A stretch of DNA of 64,000 bases from Schinkia azotoformans LMG 9581 (GCF_000307855.1 NZ_AJLR01000045.1:1-64000); one strand, 5' to 3'; counted from the first letter of the stretch, positions 1 to 8,998 are shown. Numbers and translations: made by a program. The notes: generated from the sequence alone by a model not told the origin.

Positions 1-1
1 C

Positions 2-139
2 GCCAAGGGCAGACCCCGCACTCCCTGTCCGCAATGTTGGAAAGCCAGTTTCGGTCCTCCTGCTATGCCTACTGCAGATTATCCCTCTATTGTTCAGAAC
101 AAAGTAAAAAACTTATGTAAAAAAGGAATACAATTTTAA
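2..139 (+). CDS. Possible 3' end of a gene cut by the window edge
   Basis: An open frame runs from the first bases to a TAA at 137-139 and would encode the last 45 or so residues of a protein. The visible tail contains a TPCPQCW motif, which recalls the paired cysteines of zinc-binding or deaminase-like toxin domains. No start is visible and the next gene begins 73 bases downstream. The family is not recognised, and chance openness in so short a stretch cannot be excluded. Confidence 0.25.
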   Translation, partial: AKGRPRTPCPQCWKASFGPPAMPTADYPSIVQNKVKNLCKKGIQF

Positions 140-212
140 TTTAGTGTAAAACCTCCTATGGAACTAATTATGAAATAATACGAATTAAATTTTGTATAGG
201 GAGTGATTAGCA

Positions 213-431
213 ATGGCGGTCGACCGCGAAAAGGTTCATAAAATGATTGAAGAAGTTAGCCAAGAAAATTTAAAGCGGGTTTTTGATTTCATTATGATGC
301 TTCAAAAGGATGAATCTGAAATTCAGGCTGATAATTCACCACTAATTCCTCAAGAGAAAAATGCGATTGAAAAAGCAGAGAAGGATATTCCGAATGGAGA
401 TTTAATTAACTCTGTAGGATATATAACGTGA
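213..431 (+). CDS. Small antitoxin-like protein (orphan)
   Basis: This is a 72-residue acidic protein whose ATG follows a GGGAGTG ribosome binding site. Residues 8-32 (MIEEVSQENLKRVFDFIMML) form an amphipathic helix of the kind seen in the DUF2281/RelB-like antitoxin-type small proteins, and the middle (EKNAIEKAEKDI) matches their usual tail before a short C-terminal peptide (SVGYIT) that looks atypical. No toxin-sized ORF follows; the next 230 bases hold only a SigD-like promoter. The gene may be an orphan antitoxin whose C-terminus was altered, or simply an uncharacterised small protein. The coding call is reasonably firm and the functional label is weak. Confidence 0.5.
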   Translation: MAVDREKVHKMIEEVSQENLKRVFDFIMMLQKDESEIQADNSPLIPQEKNAIEKAEKDIPNGDLINSVGYIT

Positions 432-602
432 ACTCGGTCTATGAATTCATAACAGGAATCTACTTAATTTCCTTAGCTAGCTACCACACATGCTGTAACA
501 TGCAATCCTCTACTAACAACCAACCCCTAATATAAAATCAGAAGGTACTACCTATCAACCACATTAACAACACCAATTCCCCAACTGGAAACAATCCTCC
601 AT

Positions 603-628
603 TAACATCCCGAACTTTTAACCGATAT
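603..628 (+). promoter_or_regulatory. SigD-type promoter for the ylqG-like gene
   Basis: TAAC (603-606), a 14-base spacer and ACCGATAT (621-628) differ from the Bacillus SigD consensus (TAAA-N15-GCCGATAT) at one base in each box. The predicted transcript would start about 30 bases before the ATG at 665. Confidence 0.5.
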
Positions 629-664
629 AAAGACTACAAGCATATTGTACGGGAGTGGAGAAAT

Positions 665-3600
665 ATGCAGATTAACAATCAGTATTCTGCTAATCAATTA
701 CAACCAACAGATCGCCCACTTGAACTAAAGCAAGGGGAACTATATAACGCACAAATTAAAGAACGAGTTTCAGACACAGAAGCAGTTATTCAAATTCGTG
801 GAAAAGAAGTAAAAGCGATATTTGAAGGTAAAATGCCGGCAGAGGATCGGGTTACAGTACAAGTTACGGGACAAAAAGACCAGGCTATAGCTGTGAAAAC
901 AGTTTCTACAGATGTTCCAAAAACTAGTTCAACTCAGGTACAGCAGGCTCAAATGTCAAGCGATATCAAGTTGCTTCAAAATGTCGGCATTACTGAAAAA
1001 GACACTCTTGAACTAAAGCAAAGTGTCCAAGTTTTATTAAATAAAGGTATTCCTGTTACTAAGGAAGCCGTTCAAGAACTGCGTGATTTTTTTGAAAAAG
1101 CACAAGGCAGTACTGCGGCTAAGTTAGATACAGTGAAAGCCTTGGCTAATAAAAAGCTAGAGGTAACGCAGTCCCATTTACGTCCCATTCACGAAGCTTT
1201 GCACGGTCGTCCATTGAATGAGGTATTAACGGATTTAGCAAAAGAAATTGACCCAGAGTTTGATTTGGCAAAAAACGAGCAAAAAGATGCATTGCGTCGT
1301 CAAACACAGCAGAATGTAGAGAATTTGCAAAAACAAACAGTTGAAACTACATCGAAAGAGGTTAAGGCTGAAGGGACTACAGCACCTGCTACTGCTTCTA
1401 CAACAAAAGCTGAACAAACCAGTACGCAATCCGTTTCAAAGGACAAGGAGTTAGTTGACCTTTTACAAAAAAATCGTGATTTTGTAGAAAAAGCTCCTGA
1501 ACTAAAACAGGCTATAGAAAAAGTACGTGCTGAAATTGTCAAAAATCCAGCAGTAGATCGGGAGTTAGCCCAAAAGGTTGAAAAGGCAGCGTATGAAGCT
1601 GAAAAATTACAGTCCATTGGAAAAGAGCGCCTAGTCCAAGCGTTAAAAGATGCTGAGGAGCAACTAGTAAAGCGTCACCAACAAAGACAGGAAAATTTAC
1701 GGGTAACTGTGAGTCAAAATAAAGGTGCAGAAGGTTCTGCCTTACGTGAGGCAACACCTAGAGAAATTGTAAAAGCGGTAAAAGAAGATGTATCGAAGAC
1801 GCCTAGTTTGCAACGTTCGATTGAAACAGTCCAAAAACAAATCGTGGACAACCCAAAAATTCCGGAGGCGGTTGTGACCAAAGTAAAGCAGGCTGTGGAA
1901 GAAGCGGGAAGATTACAGCAACAAGGGCGTATTACGGCTGGAAAAGAAACATTAGTAAATATTTTGAATTCAGTTGAAGCGGACTTGGAAGCTTTGGAGT
2001 CTATGAACAAAAATCAACAGCAGGTTAAACAGGGTGAATCACAGCCTGCAAAAATAAATCCACAACAGGTGGCCAATAGTGAACATGAACCTCGAACAAG
2101 TGAAGTAGTAAAACAAGTAAAAGCCGAGGTTCAGCGTGAACCTAATTTGCAACGGATTGTTGAAAAGGTTCGGGAACAGGTCGTTAACAATCCAAAGCTA
2201 GACGTTGAAGTAGCGCAAAAAGTAGAAAAGGCCGTGAACGAAGCTCGCCAACTACAACAAATCGGTCGAGAACCGATGGGCAGGGAACGCTTAGTCCAAG
2301 CATTAACCCAAGCTGAAAATGAATTAAAACAAATGGAGTTACGCCAACAGTCTCAATCTGCAAGAATAGAACAACCACAACCGGATGCAAGACCGAAAGG
2401 CGAGGCTCAAACAAATGAGGCCCGTACGAACGATGTAAAAGTAGCCCAAGCACAACAACCAACACAGACAGTGCAAAAAACAAATGAACAACCGGCAAGT
2501 AAGATCGTAAAACAGGCAAAAGAAGATGTCCAACGGGATCCGAATCTCCAACGTGCAATCGAAAAAGTCCGTGACCAGGTTGTTAACAATCCAAAGATAG
2601 ACGTTGAAGTCGCAAAAAAAATAGATAAAGCTGTGAACGAAGCCCACCAACTTCAGCAAATAGGTCGGGAAATAATGGGCCGTGAACATCTATCTCGGGC
2701 ATTAGCTCAGGCTGAAAGTGAATTAAAGCAAACCGAAACGCGCCAACAGCAGCAACAAAACATCAATCAAAATCAATCCGAACAGCGTACAATCGAAACA
2801 ATAAAGCAAATCAAAGAAGCAGTTCAAAAAGAACCAAACTTTCAGCGTGCCATTGAAGTTGTCCGTGACCTATTAAAAAACAATAAGGATATCGACCCCA
2901 AAATTATTAACATGATTGAAAAAATGACAAATCAAGCAAGCCAGTTAGACCAAGCAGGGCGTGAAAGAATTTCTAATATTTTGGACCAAGCCGTAGATCA
3001 AATAAAACAATCAAATACGGCAACAGCCGAAAATACGAAAACCCAGAGCCCTGATTTACCAGATGAAAACTCGACCAAAATCAAGACTGACCAACAACAA
3101 AGTCAGCAGAAACAAACTGCACAACAGGAAAACAATCAAAAATTGAGTCAAATACTTGCTAACTTACTAAACCAAGAACAAACAACTGAAAATCAAAAAC
3201 CAAGCCCAAGTGCTCAGTTAAATGAAGCTCTAAAACAAATCCAAAAAGAGTCAAATCTCGATCAGGCATTTGCTCAAATACGCAAAGAACTATTAAGTAA
3301 CCCAAATTTAGATCTAAATACAATAGAAAAAATCGAAAAGGCAATGGAGCGTTCCACTCAGCTCTTAGAAAAAGGCCGCGAACTAGGCGCGCGACAGCAA
3401 ATCACAAATGCATTAAATGAAATAGAACAAGAAATTACAAAAACGGAGCCTAAGCAGCTAAACCAACCAACGGACCAACAAAAAGGAATCCAAGACGAAC
3501 TTATAAAACAATTCGATCAAAACGAAGAATTCCAAACACTGCCGCTTCAAGCGAAAAATATTTTGGTAACAAAAGTAACCCAGAAACTCGCACAGGCAAC

Positions 3601-4747
3601 CCATGATTTCCGTGAGTTAAAACGTGAGATTACTAAAAATTTGGATACTGTGGAACGTTTAATAGATACGTTTAAGAAGAATGCCTATCCGCAAGCAAAG
3701 CAAATGCTTGAAACAACGATTAGCAAACTAGATAATGCCATTTTAAAAAGCGATATGATGCTTTTTACCGATATGAAAACTGAGAAGCAATTAATGCAAG
3801 CTAGCTCCCAACTAGCAGATGCTAAAAAGTTGCTAGCAAAGGGTAACCATACTGAAGCAGCAAAAATCGTTCATGACATAAAAACATTACTAGATAAAAT
3901 TAACTTCAAACCATCAGAACAAAAGGTGATGCATTTTGTTTCCAAAGAAACTACAAATCTTGAAAAAATACAAAAGCCACCTACCCAACAGTTATTAAAT
4001 CAATTTGATGAAACGGCACGTTCCTATGTGAGACAAGAACCGTCTGCTCGCCAGATGTTTGAAATAGTCCGTTCATTAGGACTTAACCATGACAGTGATC
4101 TAGCAAAATCTTTAGTATTCCAAAAAGGCGGGGAATCACCCTTCCAGCAAGGTCAACAAGACCAGCAAAACCAGCAACAACAGGAAAACTTAAAAGCAGC
4201 CCTGATGAAACTAGCCCAAACTGGTGGAGATGAAGCATCCACAAGGATTGCCCAACAAGCTGAACAAGCCCTTAACAACCTTACAGGCCAGCAGCTTCTA
4301 AGTAAATCGGATTCAGGCAACAGTTTACAAAGCATGTTTTTCACCTTACCACTCTTACTAGGAGAAAAACCAGAAAATCTTCAGGTATTTGTGCATTCGA
4401 AAAAAGAAGGGCAGCAGGTTGATTGGGAAAACTGTAATCTCTATTTTTTAATCGAAACAAAAAGGTTGGGCGATGTTGGAATTATGCTAACATCAACTGA
4501 TCGAAATCTATCAATCACGATTAAAAATGATAGGCCTGGTTTCAAACAAAAAATGGAGCCTATCGCGGCAATCACAAAAGAAAAATTACAAGAGGTTGGT
4601 TATAGCATAAATAGCATTAATTTTACTAGAATGACATCAATCAATAGCCAAGCTACCCAAAACCAACAAAATGACACAAACAAGCAAGAACACCAGTCAC
4701 AAATGAGACCAGTCTTTACCGAGAAAGGGATGGACTTCAAAATATGA
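665..4747 (+). CDS. Giant YlqG/FliK-like protein with six ~80-residue repeats
   Basis: The gene encodes a 1360-residue, Gln- and Lys-rich, almost entirely helical cytoplasmic protein with no signal peptide or membrane segment. It starts after a GGGAGTGGAG ribosome binding site. Residues 15-75 (LELKQGELYNAQI onward) look like a small beta-domain. Residues ~260-928 hold six related ~80-residue repeats separated by Gln-rich linkers. A long coiled-coil-like stretch follows, and residues ~1220-1330 (LGDVGIMLTSTDRNLSI, then a final helix and strand) resemble the C-terminal substrate-switch domain of the hook-length protein FliK. The stop overlaps the start of the FlhB-C homologue, and FliK works with FlhB, so I infer a FliK-type partner. 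B. subtilis YlqG-YlqH is the nearest arrangement I know. The physiological role is not established. Confidence 0.7.
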   Translation: MQINNQYSANQLQPTDRPLELKQGELYNAQIKERVSDTEAVIQIRGKEVKAIFEGKMPAEDRVTVQVTGQKDQAIAVKTVSTDVPKTSSTQVQQAQMSSDIKLLQNVGITEKDTLELKQSVQVLLNKGIPVTKEAVQELRDFFEKAQGSTAAKLDTVKALANKKLEVTQSHLRPIHEALHGRPLNEVLTDLAKEIDPEFDLAKNEQKDALRRQTQQNVENLQKQTVETTSKEVKAEGTTAPATASTTKAEQTSTQSVSKDKELVDLLQKNRDFVEKAPELKQAIEKVRAEIVKNPAVDRELAQKVEKAAYEAEKLQSIGKERLVQALKDAEEQLVKRHQQRQENLRVTVSQNKGAEGSALREATPREIVKAVKEDVSKTPSLQRSIETVQKQIVDNPKIPEAVVTKVKQAVEEAGRLQQQGRITAGKETLVNILNSVEADLEALESMNKNQQQVKQGESQPAKINPQQVANSEHEPRTSEVVKQVKAEVQREPNLQRIVEKVREQVVNNPKLDVEVAQKVEKAVNEARQLQQIGREPMGRERLVQALTQAENELKQMELRQQSQSARIEQPQPDARPKGEAQTNEARTNDVKVAQAQQPTQTVQKTNEQPASKIVKQAKEDVQRDPNLQRAIEKVRDQVVNNPKIDVEVAKKIDKAVNEAHQLQQIGREIMGREHLSRALAQAESELKQTETRQQQQQNINQNQSEQRTIETIKQIKEAVQKEPNFQRAIEVVRDLLKNNKDIDPKIINMIEKMTNQASQLDQAGRERISNILDQAVDQIKQSNTATAENTKTQSPDLPDENSTKIKTDQQQSQQKQTAQQENNQKLSQILANLLNQEQTTENQKPSPSAQLNEALKQIQKESNLDQAFAQIRKELLSNPNLDLNTIEKIEKAMERSTQLLEKGRELGARQQITNALNEIEQEITKTEPKQLNQPTDQQKGIQDELIKQFDQNEEFQTLPLQAKNILVTKVTQKLAQATHDFRELKREITKNLDTVERLIDTFKKNAYPQAKQMLETTISKLDNAILKSDMMLFTDMKTEKQLMQASSQLADAKKLLAKGNHTEAAKIVHDIKTLLDKINFKPSEQKVMHFVSKETTNLEKIQKPPTQQLLNQFDETARSYVRQEPSARQMFEIVRSLGLNHDSDLAKSLVFQKGGESPFQQGQQDQQNQQQQENLKAALMKLAQTGGDEASTRIAQQAEQALNNLTGQQLLSKSDSGNSLQSMFFTLPLLLGEKPENLQVFVHSKKEGQQVDWENCNLYFLIETKRLGDVGIMLTSTDRNLSITIKNDRPGFKQKMEPIAAITKEKLQEVGYSINSINFTRMTSINSQATQNQQNDTNKQEHQSQMRPVFTEKGMDFKI
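1442..3448 (+). repeat. Six intragenic ~240-bp protein-coding repeats
   Basis: Six units start near 1442, 1755, 2096, 2492, 2785 and 3215. Each encodes a pattern of the type VKQVKxEVQRxPNLQR, then VVNNPKxD, KxxKAVNEAxQLQQIGRE, and ALxQAExELKQ. Units 3 and 4 are closest to each other, including nearly identical VVNNPK(L/I)DVEVA segments. Units 1, 5 and 6 are more diverged. The pattern suggests internal duplication of a helical bundle module. Confidence 0.85.
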
Positions 4748-5043
4748 TCGTATCAAAATACTACAATCAGAAAAAGCGAAAAGAAATCAACGGTCCTTCC
4801 GCTGCAGTTATTAAATACGATGCGGAATCCGGGAACGCCCCCGTCGTCGTTGCTCACGGTAAAGGCCAAGTTGCTAGAGAAATCATAGAACTAGCGAAAA
4901 AAAATAATATTCATATGCAAGAAGACTCCAAGCTAGTTGAAAACCTATTAGACATGGACCTGGGGGACAATATTCCCCCACAACTCTATCAGGTTATGGC
5001 GGAAATATTGCTGCTGATTGAAGAGATGGAAAAAAACTATTAA
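4744..5043 (+). CDS. ylqH: YlqH: stand-alone FlhB C-terminal domain homologue
   Basis: This 99-residue protein overlaps the end of the preceding gene by ATGA, so translation is probably coupled. It corresponds to the cytoplasmic C-terminal (FlhB-C/YscU-C) domain alone: AAVIKYDAESGNAPVVVAHG, then a helix, then MQEDSKLVENLLDMDLGDNIP and a closing helix. It has no membrane segments. The position of the autocleavage NPTH motif of true FlhB reads NGPSA here, so self-cleavage is not expected. In FlhB this domain contacts FliK and export substrates. Paired with the FliK-like gene it may modulate type III export or act as a decoy, which is inference. Family assignment is firm and function is open. 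Confidence 0.85.
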   Translation: MIVSKYYNQKKRKEINGPSAAVIKYDAESGNAPVVVAHGKGQVAREIIELAKKNNIHMQEDSKLVENLLDMDLGDNIPPQLYQVMAEILLLIEEMEKNY

Positions 5044-5052
5044 TAAAACTAT

Positions 5053-5079
5053 TAAACTCTACAAATTTCGAGCCGATAA
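5053..5079 (+). promoter_or_regulatory. SigD promoter for the fliS-like/flagellin unit
   Basis: TAAA (5053-5056), a 15-base spacer and GCCGATAA (5072-5079) form a near-perfect SigD promoter. Transcription would start near 5087, just ahead of the GGAGGTG ribosome binding site of the FliS-like gene. Confidence 0.8.
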
Positions 5080-5114
5080 ATAATACAGATAACCAAAACG
5101 GAGGTGCACATTAC

Positions 5115-5543
5115 GTGACCGGCATTTTAACGGAAGAAGCATTATATAAAAAATCACCTCAAGAAATCACAGCGCTATTATATGAAGCGTGCCTAACTAA
5201 TTTGGAAGAATCAATTGATGATATAAACAATAAAGACTACGTAATTGCGAACAAAAAATTACAAAAGGCCAATGACATCTTACAACGCTTAGGTGCTGGC
5301 TTAAACTATGAAGCTGGAATAATTGCTGACCAGCTGGATGTCCTATATAACTATATGGCTGATAAAGTAGTTGAGGCTAATTATAAAAAGGATACACTGC
5401 TAATTGAAGAGGTAATAAAAGGAATGGAGCCAATTTCCATCGCATGGAATGAAGCTTTGAAGAAAAAGCCGGCCCAAACCGCAAACGTCTTGAAAAATAA
5501 AGCAATGGCCTATGAAAAAAGTGTGTTAATGGAAGATAAATAG
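5115..5543 (+). CDS. FliS-like flagellin chaperone paralogue
   Basis: The 142-residue helical protein starts at GTG after GGAGGTG. The N-terminal half matches FliS (LYKKSPQEITALLYEACLTN, equivalent to the TASPGDLTLMLYNGCL stretch of the second FliS in this window), followed by four helices. FliS binds the C-terminal D0 region of flagellin in the cytoplasm and delivers it to the export gate. The gene lies 43 bases upstream of a flagellin gene and shares its SigD promoter, so it is probably a dedicated chaperone for that flagellin. It is longer than, and clearly diverged from, the canonical fliS at 39807-40205. Confidence 0.8.
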   Translation: MTGILTEEALYKKSPQEITALLYEACLTNLEESIDDINNKDYVIANKKLQKANDILQRLGAGLNYEAGIIADQLDVLYNYMADKVVEANYKKDTLLIEEVIKGMEPISIAWNEALKKKPAQTANVLKNKAMAYEKSVLMEDK

Positions 5544-5586
5544 AAAAAATTAAATTCTATGAACTCAAAATAAGGAGAGAAATAAC

Positions 5587-7011
5587 ATGAAAATTAATCA
5601 TAATATTCAAGCTCTGAATGCATACAGAAACCTTTATTCAAACCAAGCCGCAACTTCAAAAAACCTGGAAAAACTTTCATCTGGTCTACGTATTAATCGC
5701 GCAGCAGATGATGCAGCAGGACTAGCCATCTCTGAAAAAATGCGTTCTCAAATCCGTGGACTTAAACAAGCGGAACGTAACTCCATGGACGGAATCTCTT
5801 TAATGCAAACAGCTGAGGGTGCTATGACTGAAGTCCACTCCATGCTACAACGTATGCGTGAGCTATCCGTACAGGCAGCGAATGAAACAAACACGAATAC
5901 TGACCGTGATGCAATTCAAAAAGAAATTGATCAATTATTAGTTGAGATTGATAGTATTGCGGCAAAAACAGAATTTAATACAAGAAAGCTTCTTGATGGT
6001 TCAAGTGCTGTCGATACTCAATTTTCTAATAATAACCCAGCTAATATCACAAAGGTTCCAACAGTTATTGACCCTTCACTTGTAACCGGGGATTACCAAG
6101 TAACAGTTGGAGGTACCATTAAAGAGGTTAAAGCGATTACTCAGCCTGGAGCTGGTGTTAATAGCGCAGATGTAATAGCAAGTAGTTTAAGTGATCTGCA
6201 AGGTGAAAAGCTAAAATTAGGTGAATATTCTATTGTCGTAACAAATGTTGATACAACTGGGGCAAAGCCAAGTGCCACAATTGAAGTTTTTGATCCAGAT
6301 GGATTTTCGCTAGGTAAAAAGGCAAGTGAAATTGGAACAGGTGCAACTGGTAGTCCGATTACAATAGGAACTGATGACCAAGAGATAAAAATAGATACAA
6401 CATTAATCACACAGGCTGGAACTGCGAAAGTAAGATTAGAATATGAAGCAGAGATTTCAGTGAAGAAAAAAAATAATGCAGCGACTCCAGTTTATGAGGA
6501 TATTACATTTAAAAAGAAAATAACAACAGAAAATGGTCTTATTAAGCATGGTGGACTAGAGCTACAGTTTGGATCAAATATGAAAACTGGTGACTCTCAA
6601 TTCACTGTTACTAACAAAGCTTTATCATTCCAAATTGGTGCGAACTCTAATCAAGGAGTTAACATCGACATTCCACAGCTAAGTACTGTAAAGTTAGGAA
6701 TAGACGGAATTCGTGTTAACACATATGAAGCGGCAAGTGATGCCATATTTAGATTGGATAATGCAATTACACAAATTTCAGCGGTACGTTCTAAGCTAGG
6801 GGCAACACAAAACCGCTTGGAGCATACAATTAACAACTTGCAAACTACATCTGAAAACTTAACAGCATCTGAGTCACGTATTCGTGACGCTGATATGGCA
6901 CTTGAAATGACTGAGTTCACAAAGAATAATATTCTTAACCAATCAGCTCAAGCAATGCTTGCTCAAGCAAACCAATTGCCGCAAGGTATTCTTCAGTTAT
7001 TACAACGCTAA
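5587..7011 (+). CDS. Flagellin (first of three)
   Basis: This is a 474-residue flagellin. Conserved D0/D1 helices occupy residues 1-140 ([20 protein letters not shown], with QTAEGAM after it) and the last ~100 residues ([20 protein letters not shown], ending QGILQLLQR). Between them lies a ~230-residue beta-rich variable region with no match I can name. The ATG follows AAGGAGAG. It is cotranscribed with the FliS paralogue just upstream and ends at a clear terminator. Flagellin is exported unfolded through the flagellar channel and polymerises into the filament. The leader lacks the CsrA-type hairpin seen before the main hag gene, so its translation may escape CsrA-FliW control. Confidence 0.95.
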   Translation: MKINHNIQALNAYRNLYSNQAATSKNLEKLSSGLRINRAADDAAGLAISEKMRSQIRGLKQAERNSMDGISLMQTAEGAMTEVHSMLQRMRELSVQAANETNTNTDRDAIQKEIDQLLVEIDSIAAKTEFNTRKLLDGSSAVDTQFSNNNPANITKVPTVIDPSLVTGDYQVTVGGTIKEVKAITQPGAGVNSADVIASSLSDLQGEKLKLGEYSIVVTNVDTTGAKPSATIEVFDPDGFSLGKKASEIGTGATGSPITIGTDDQEIKIDTTLITQAGTAKVRLEYEAEISVKKKNNAATPVYEDITFKKKITTENGLIKHGGLELQFGSNMKTGDSQFTVTNKALSFQIGANSNQGVNIDIPQLSTVKLGIDGIRVNTYEAASDAIFRLDNAITQISAVRSKLGATQNRLEHTINNLQTTSENLTASESRIRDADMALEMTEFTKNNILNQSAQAMLAQANQLPQGILQLLQR

Positions 7012-7025
7012 TAAAAAAAGAACCA

Positions 7026-7057
7026 GGTTGTCCAAGTTCGTTTGGGCAGCCTTTTTT
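7026..7057 (+). terminator. Rho-independent terminator after the first flagellin
   Basis: GGTTGTCCAAG (7026-7036) pairs with TTTGGGCAGCC (7041-7051) using G-U pairs, and a run of six T follows. Confidence 0.85.
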
Positions 7058-7071
7058 AAAAACAAAAAAAT

Positions 7072-7102
7072 TTGATTCAAAATAGCTAGTCCATGTTATA
7101 AT
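7072..7102 (+). promoter_or_regulatory. SigA promoter, extended -10
   Basis: TTGATT (7072-7077) lies 19 bases from TATAAT (7097-7102), which has a TGT extension directly upstream. It precedes the AAAGGAGGTG ribosome binding site of the coiled-coil gene. Confidence 0.5.
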
Positions 7103-7124
7103 ACCTTCAAAGGAGGTGTAAACC

Positions 7125-7457
7125 ATGGAAGAAAAAGTTTTTAATTTACTAGAAAAAATGTATGTCGAAATGCATGAAATGAAAGTTGAAATGCAAGATA
7201 TGAAAATTGAAATGCATGAAATGAAAGCCAACATGGCAACAAAACAAGATTTGTCAAAAGTTGAACGAAGGGTTGGAAGGCTAGAGCAAAACCTGGTTGT
7301 GCTTGAAAACAAAGTAGATACTAATCATAAGGCGCTATTTGATGGGTACAAACAAACATATGAAAAGCTAAACATCCTCGAAGAGAAAATCGATAGAATT
7401 GATCAAAAGGTTGAAAAGCATGATGTTGAAATAAGAGTCATTAAGGGAGCTCAATGA
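7125..7457 (+). CDS. Small coiled-coil protein
   Basis: This 110-residue hydrophilic protein has an excellent ribosome binding site (AAAGGAGGTG, 7 bases). Residues 10-35 are a Met/Glu heptad tract built from near repeats of EMHEMKVEMQDMKIEMHEMK. The rest (VERRVGRLEQNLVVLENKV and KLNILEEKIDRIDQKVEKHD) keeps heptad spacing, so nearly the whole chain should be a coiled coil. It has its own promoter and stands between flagellin and yaaR. Similar short coiled-coil ORFs are common in Firmicutes genomes, and I do not recognise a function. Confidence 0.7.
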   Translation: MEEKVFNLLEKMYVEMHEMKVEMQDMKIEMHEMKANMATKQDLSKVERRVGRLEQNLVVLENKVDTNHKALFDGYKQTYEKLNILEEKIDRIDQKVEKHDVEIRVIKGAQ

Positions 7458-7579
7458 AGACGGCTGTTTATGGTAGTCTAAGTCTAAGCGCATACCCCGC
7501 CCCATTATTTTTCACTAATGAATAAATTCATCGTAATAGACCTCATCCTTTCATTCCTATAATAAATACAGAAGTTATC

Positions 7580-7588
7580 TGATATAAT
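7580..7588 (+). promoter_or_regulatory. Extended -10 element before yaaR
   Basis: TGATATAAT gives a TGn extension plus a perfect TATAAT (7583-7588). No good -35 was found 17 bases upstream. A second TATAAT lies at 7558-7563. Confidence 0.4.
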
Positions 7589-7623
7589 AATCACTATATT
7601 TGAAGCAAAAAGGCGGGAAAATA

Positions 7624-8061
7624 ATGGACGTTCAAAAAATCGGAAAAACCGGCCTAAATAATATAAAGTCAAAAAAAAGCGGACCTACTGAAAGCATTTC
7701 CTTCCAAGAAGTAATGGGAAAAAATCGCCAGGAAATGGTCCATGAAAAATTAACAAAATTAGTTCAAGAAATTGAAGATCAAGGAAAAGTTCTTTCAGAA
7801 TCCAGAACCGTTGATGAACTTCGAAAATACAAAAAGATGGTTAAAGAATTTATGGATGAAGCGGTTCAAAACGGGTTACAGTTGGAGGAACGTCGTGGTT
7901 TCAATCGCCGTGGTCGTACAAAAATCTATAAGATAGTCAAAGAAGTTGATAAAAAACTGATCGACCTCACCAATGCCGTCCTAGATAAAGAAAAAAAGAG
8001 CCTAGATATCTTAAGTATGGTGGGAGAAATCAAAGGGTTGCTAATTAATATTTACACATAA
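7624..8061 (+). CDS. YaaR family protein (DUF327)
   Basis: The 145-residue protein starts at the ATG at 7624, preceded by AAAGGCGGG; an in-frame TTG at 7600 lacks a ribosome binding site. The sequence carries the DUF327 pattern: SISFQEVMGKNRQE, LVQEIEDQGKVLSESRTVDE, then a conserved RGRTKIYKIVKEVDKKLIDL segment near the C-terminus. The family is widespread in Bacillales and Clostridia, often near flagellar or signalling genes, and has no established biochemical role. The family call is firm; placement beside flagellin genes is the only functional hint. Confidence 0.8.
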   Translation: MDVQKIGKTGLNNIKSKKSGPTESISFQEVMGKNRQEMVHEKLTKLVQEIEDQGKVLSESRTVDELRKYKKMVKEFMDEAVQNGLQLEERRGFNRRGRTKIYKIVKEVDKKLIDLTNAVLDKEKKSLDILSMVGEIKGLLINIYT

Positions 8062-8094
8062 GTCACCACACTTAAATAAAGGAAAGATATTCAT

Positions 8095-8940
8095 ATGAAA
8101 ACTGCAATTGTTACGGATAGTACGGCATACATACCCCAAAGTCTTCGTGAACAATTACATATTGAAATATGCCCGTTAAACGTAATTTTTGAATCAGAGT
8201 CCTACCAAGAGGAGCTTGAACTAACGGCTGATGATTTTTATGAAAAAGTAAGAAATGTTTCAGAACTCCCGAAAACATCTCAACCAGCAATAGGCTTATT
8301 CGAACAGACTTTTAAAAATTTAGCTAAAAAGGGTTATGAAGCAGTTATTTCGATTCATTTATCAAGTGGAATCAGCGGGACTTTTCAAGCATCAGTAACA
8401 GCTGGTGGAATGGTTGATGAAATTCTAGTTTATTCCTTTGATTCAGAAATTAGTTGCATGCCGCAAGGGTTTTATGCAATTGAAGCAGCCGAAATGGCGC
8501 TTCAAGGAAAGGAACCAAAAAAGATTTTAGAACGTCTGAATGAAATGAAAAAATCGATGTGTGCTTATTTCATGGTTGACGATTTAGCTCATTTACAGCG
8601 CGGGGGCCGACTAAATGGCGCTCAAGCATTAATAGGAAGTCTTCTTCAAGTAAAGCCAATCTTGCATTTTGAAGATGCAAAAATAGTTCCTTTTGAAAAA
8701 ATCCGTACACATAAAAAAGCAATAAAGCGTATTCTGGAGTTATTCGACGAAGATGCAAAAACAGGAGTACCAATAAAAGCTTCGTTAATTCATGCAAATA
8801 GACTAGATATAGTTGAGGAATTGAAAAATCAAATTCAATCTGAATATAAAAATGTAGAAATCGATATTAGCTACTTTGGTGCGGTAATTGGTACTCATTT
8901 GGGTGAAGGAGCAATTGGATTAGGCTGGTATAAAAAGTAG
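8095..8940 (+). CDS. degV: DegV family fatty-acid binding protein
   Basis: This 281-residue cytoplasmic protein begins TAIVTDSTAYIP, the DegV signature, and contains the ligand-binding LSSGISGTFQAS stretch and the DDLAHLQRGGRLNGAQALIG segment conserved in the family. DegV proteins bind a fatty acid between two alpha/beta domains, and some hand it to fatty acid kinase. In B. subtilis degV sits directly upstream of the comF operon, as here. Length is normal and no anomalies were seen. A hairpin separates it from comFA. Confidence 0.9.
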   Translation: MKTAIVTDSTAYIPQSLREQLHIEICPLNVIFESESYQEELELTADDFYEKVRNVSELPKTSQPAIGLFEQTFKNLAKKGYEAVISIHLSSGISGTFQASVTAGGMVDEILVYSFDSEISCMPQGFYAIEAAEMALQGKEPKKILERLNEMKKSMCAYFMVDDLAHLQRGGRLNGAQALIGSLLQVKPILHFEDAKIVPFEKIRTHKKAIKRILELFDEDAKTGVPIKASLIHANRLDIVEELKNQIQSEYKNVEIDISYFGAVIGTHLGEGAIGLGWYKK

Positions 8941-8970
8941 GGCACTGACAAAACTCTTGTTGTTAGTGCC
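8941..8970 (+). terminator. Hairpin between degV and comFA
   Basis: GGCACTGACAA (8941-8951) pairs with TTGTTAGTGCC (8960-8970) with one G-U pair and an 8-base loop. A proper T-run is missing after it, so it may be a weak terminator, an attenuator or an mRNA processing/stability element. Confidence 0.5.
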
Positions 8971-8998
8971 TATAATCATAATGAAAGGCGCTGATGCG

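Noticed and set aside
1235-2689. Several antisense frames inside the ylqG-like gene
   Set aside because: They arise from the Gln/Lys-rich repeats on the coding strand and lack translation signals.
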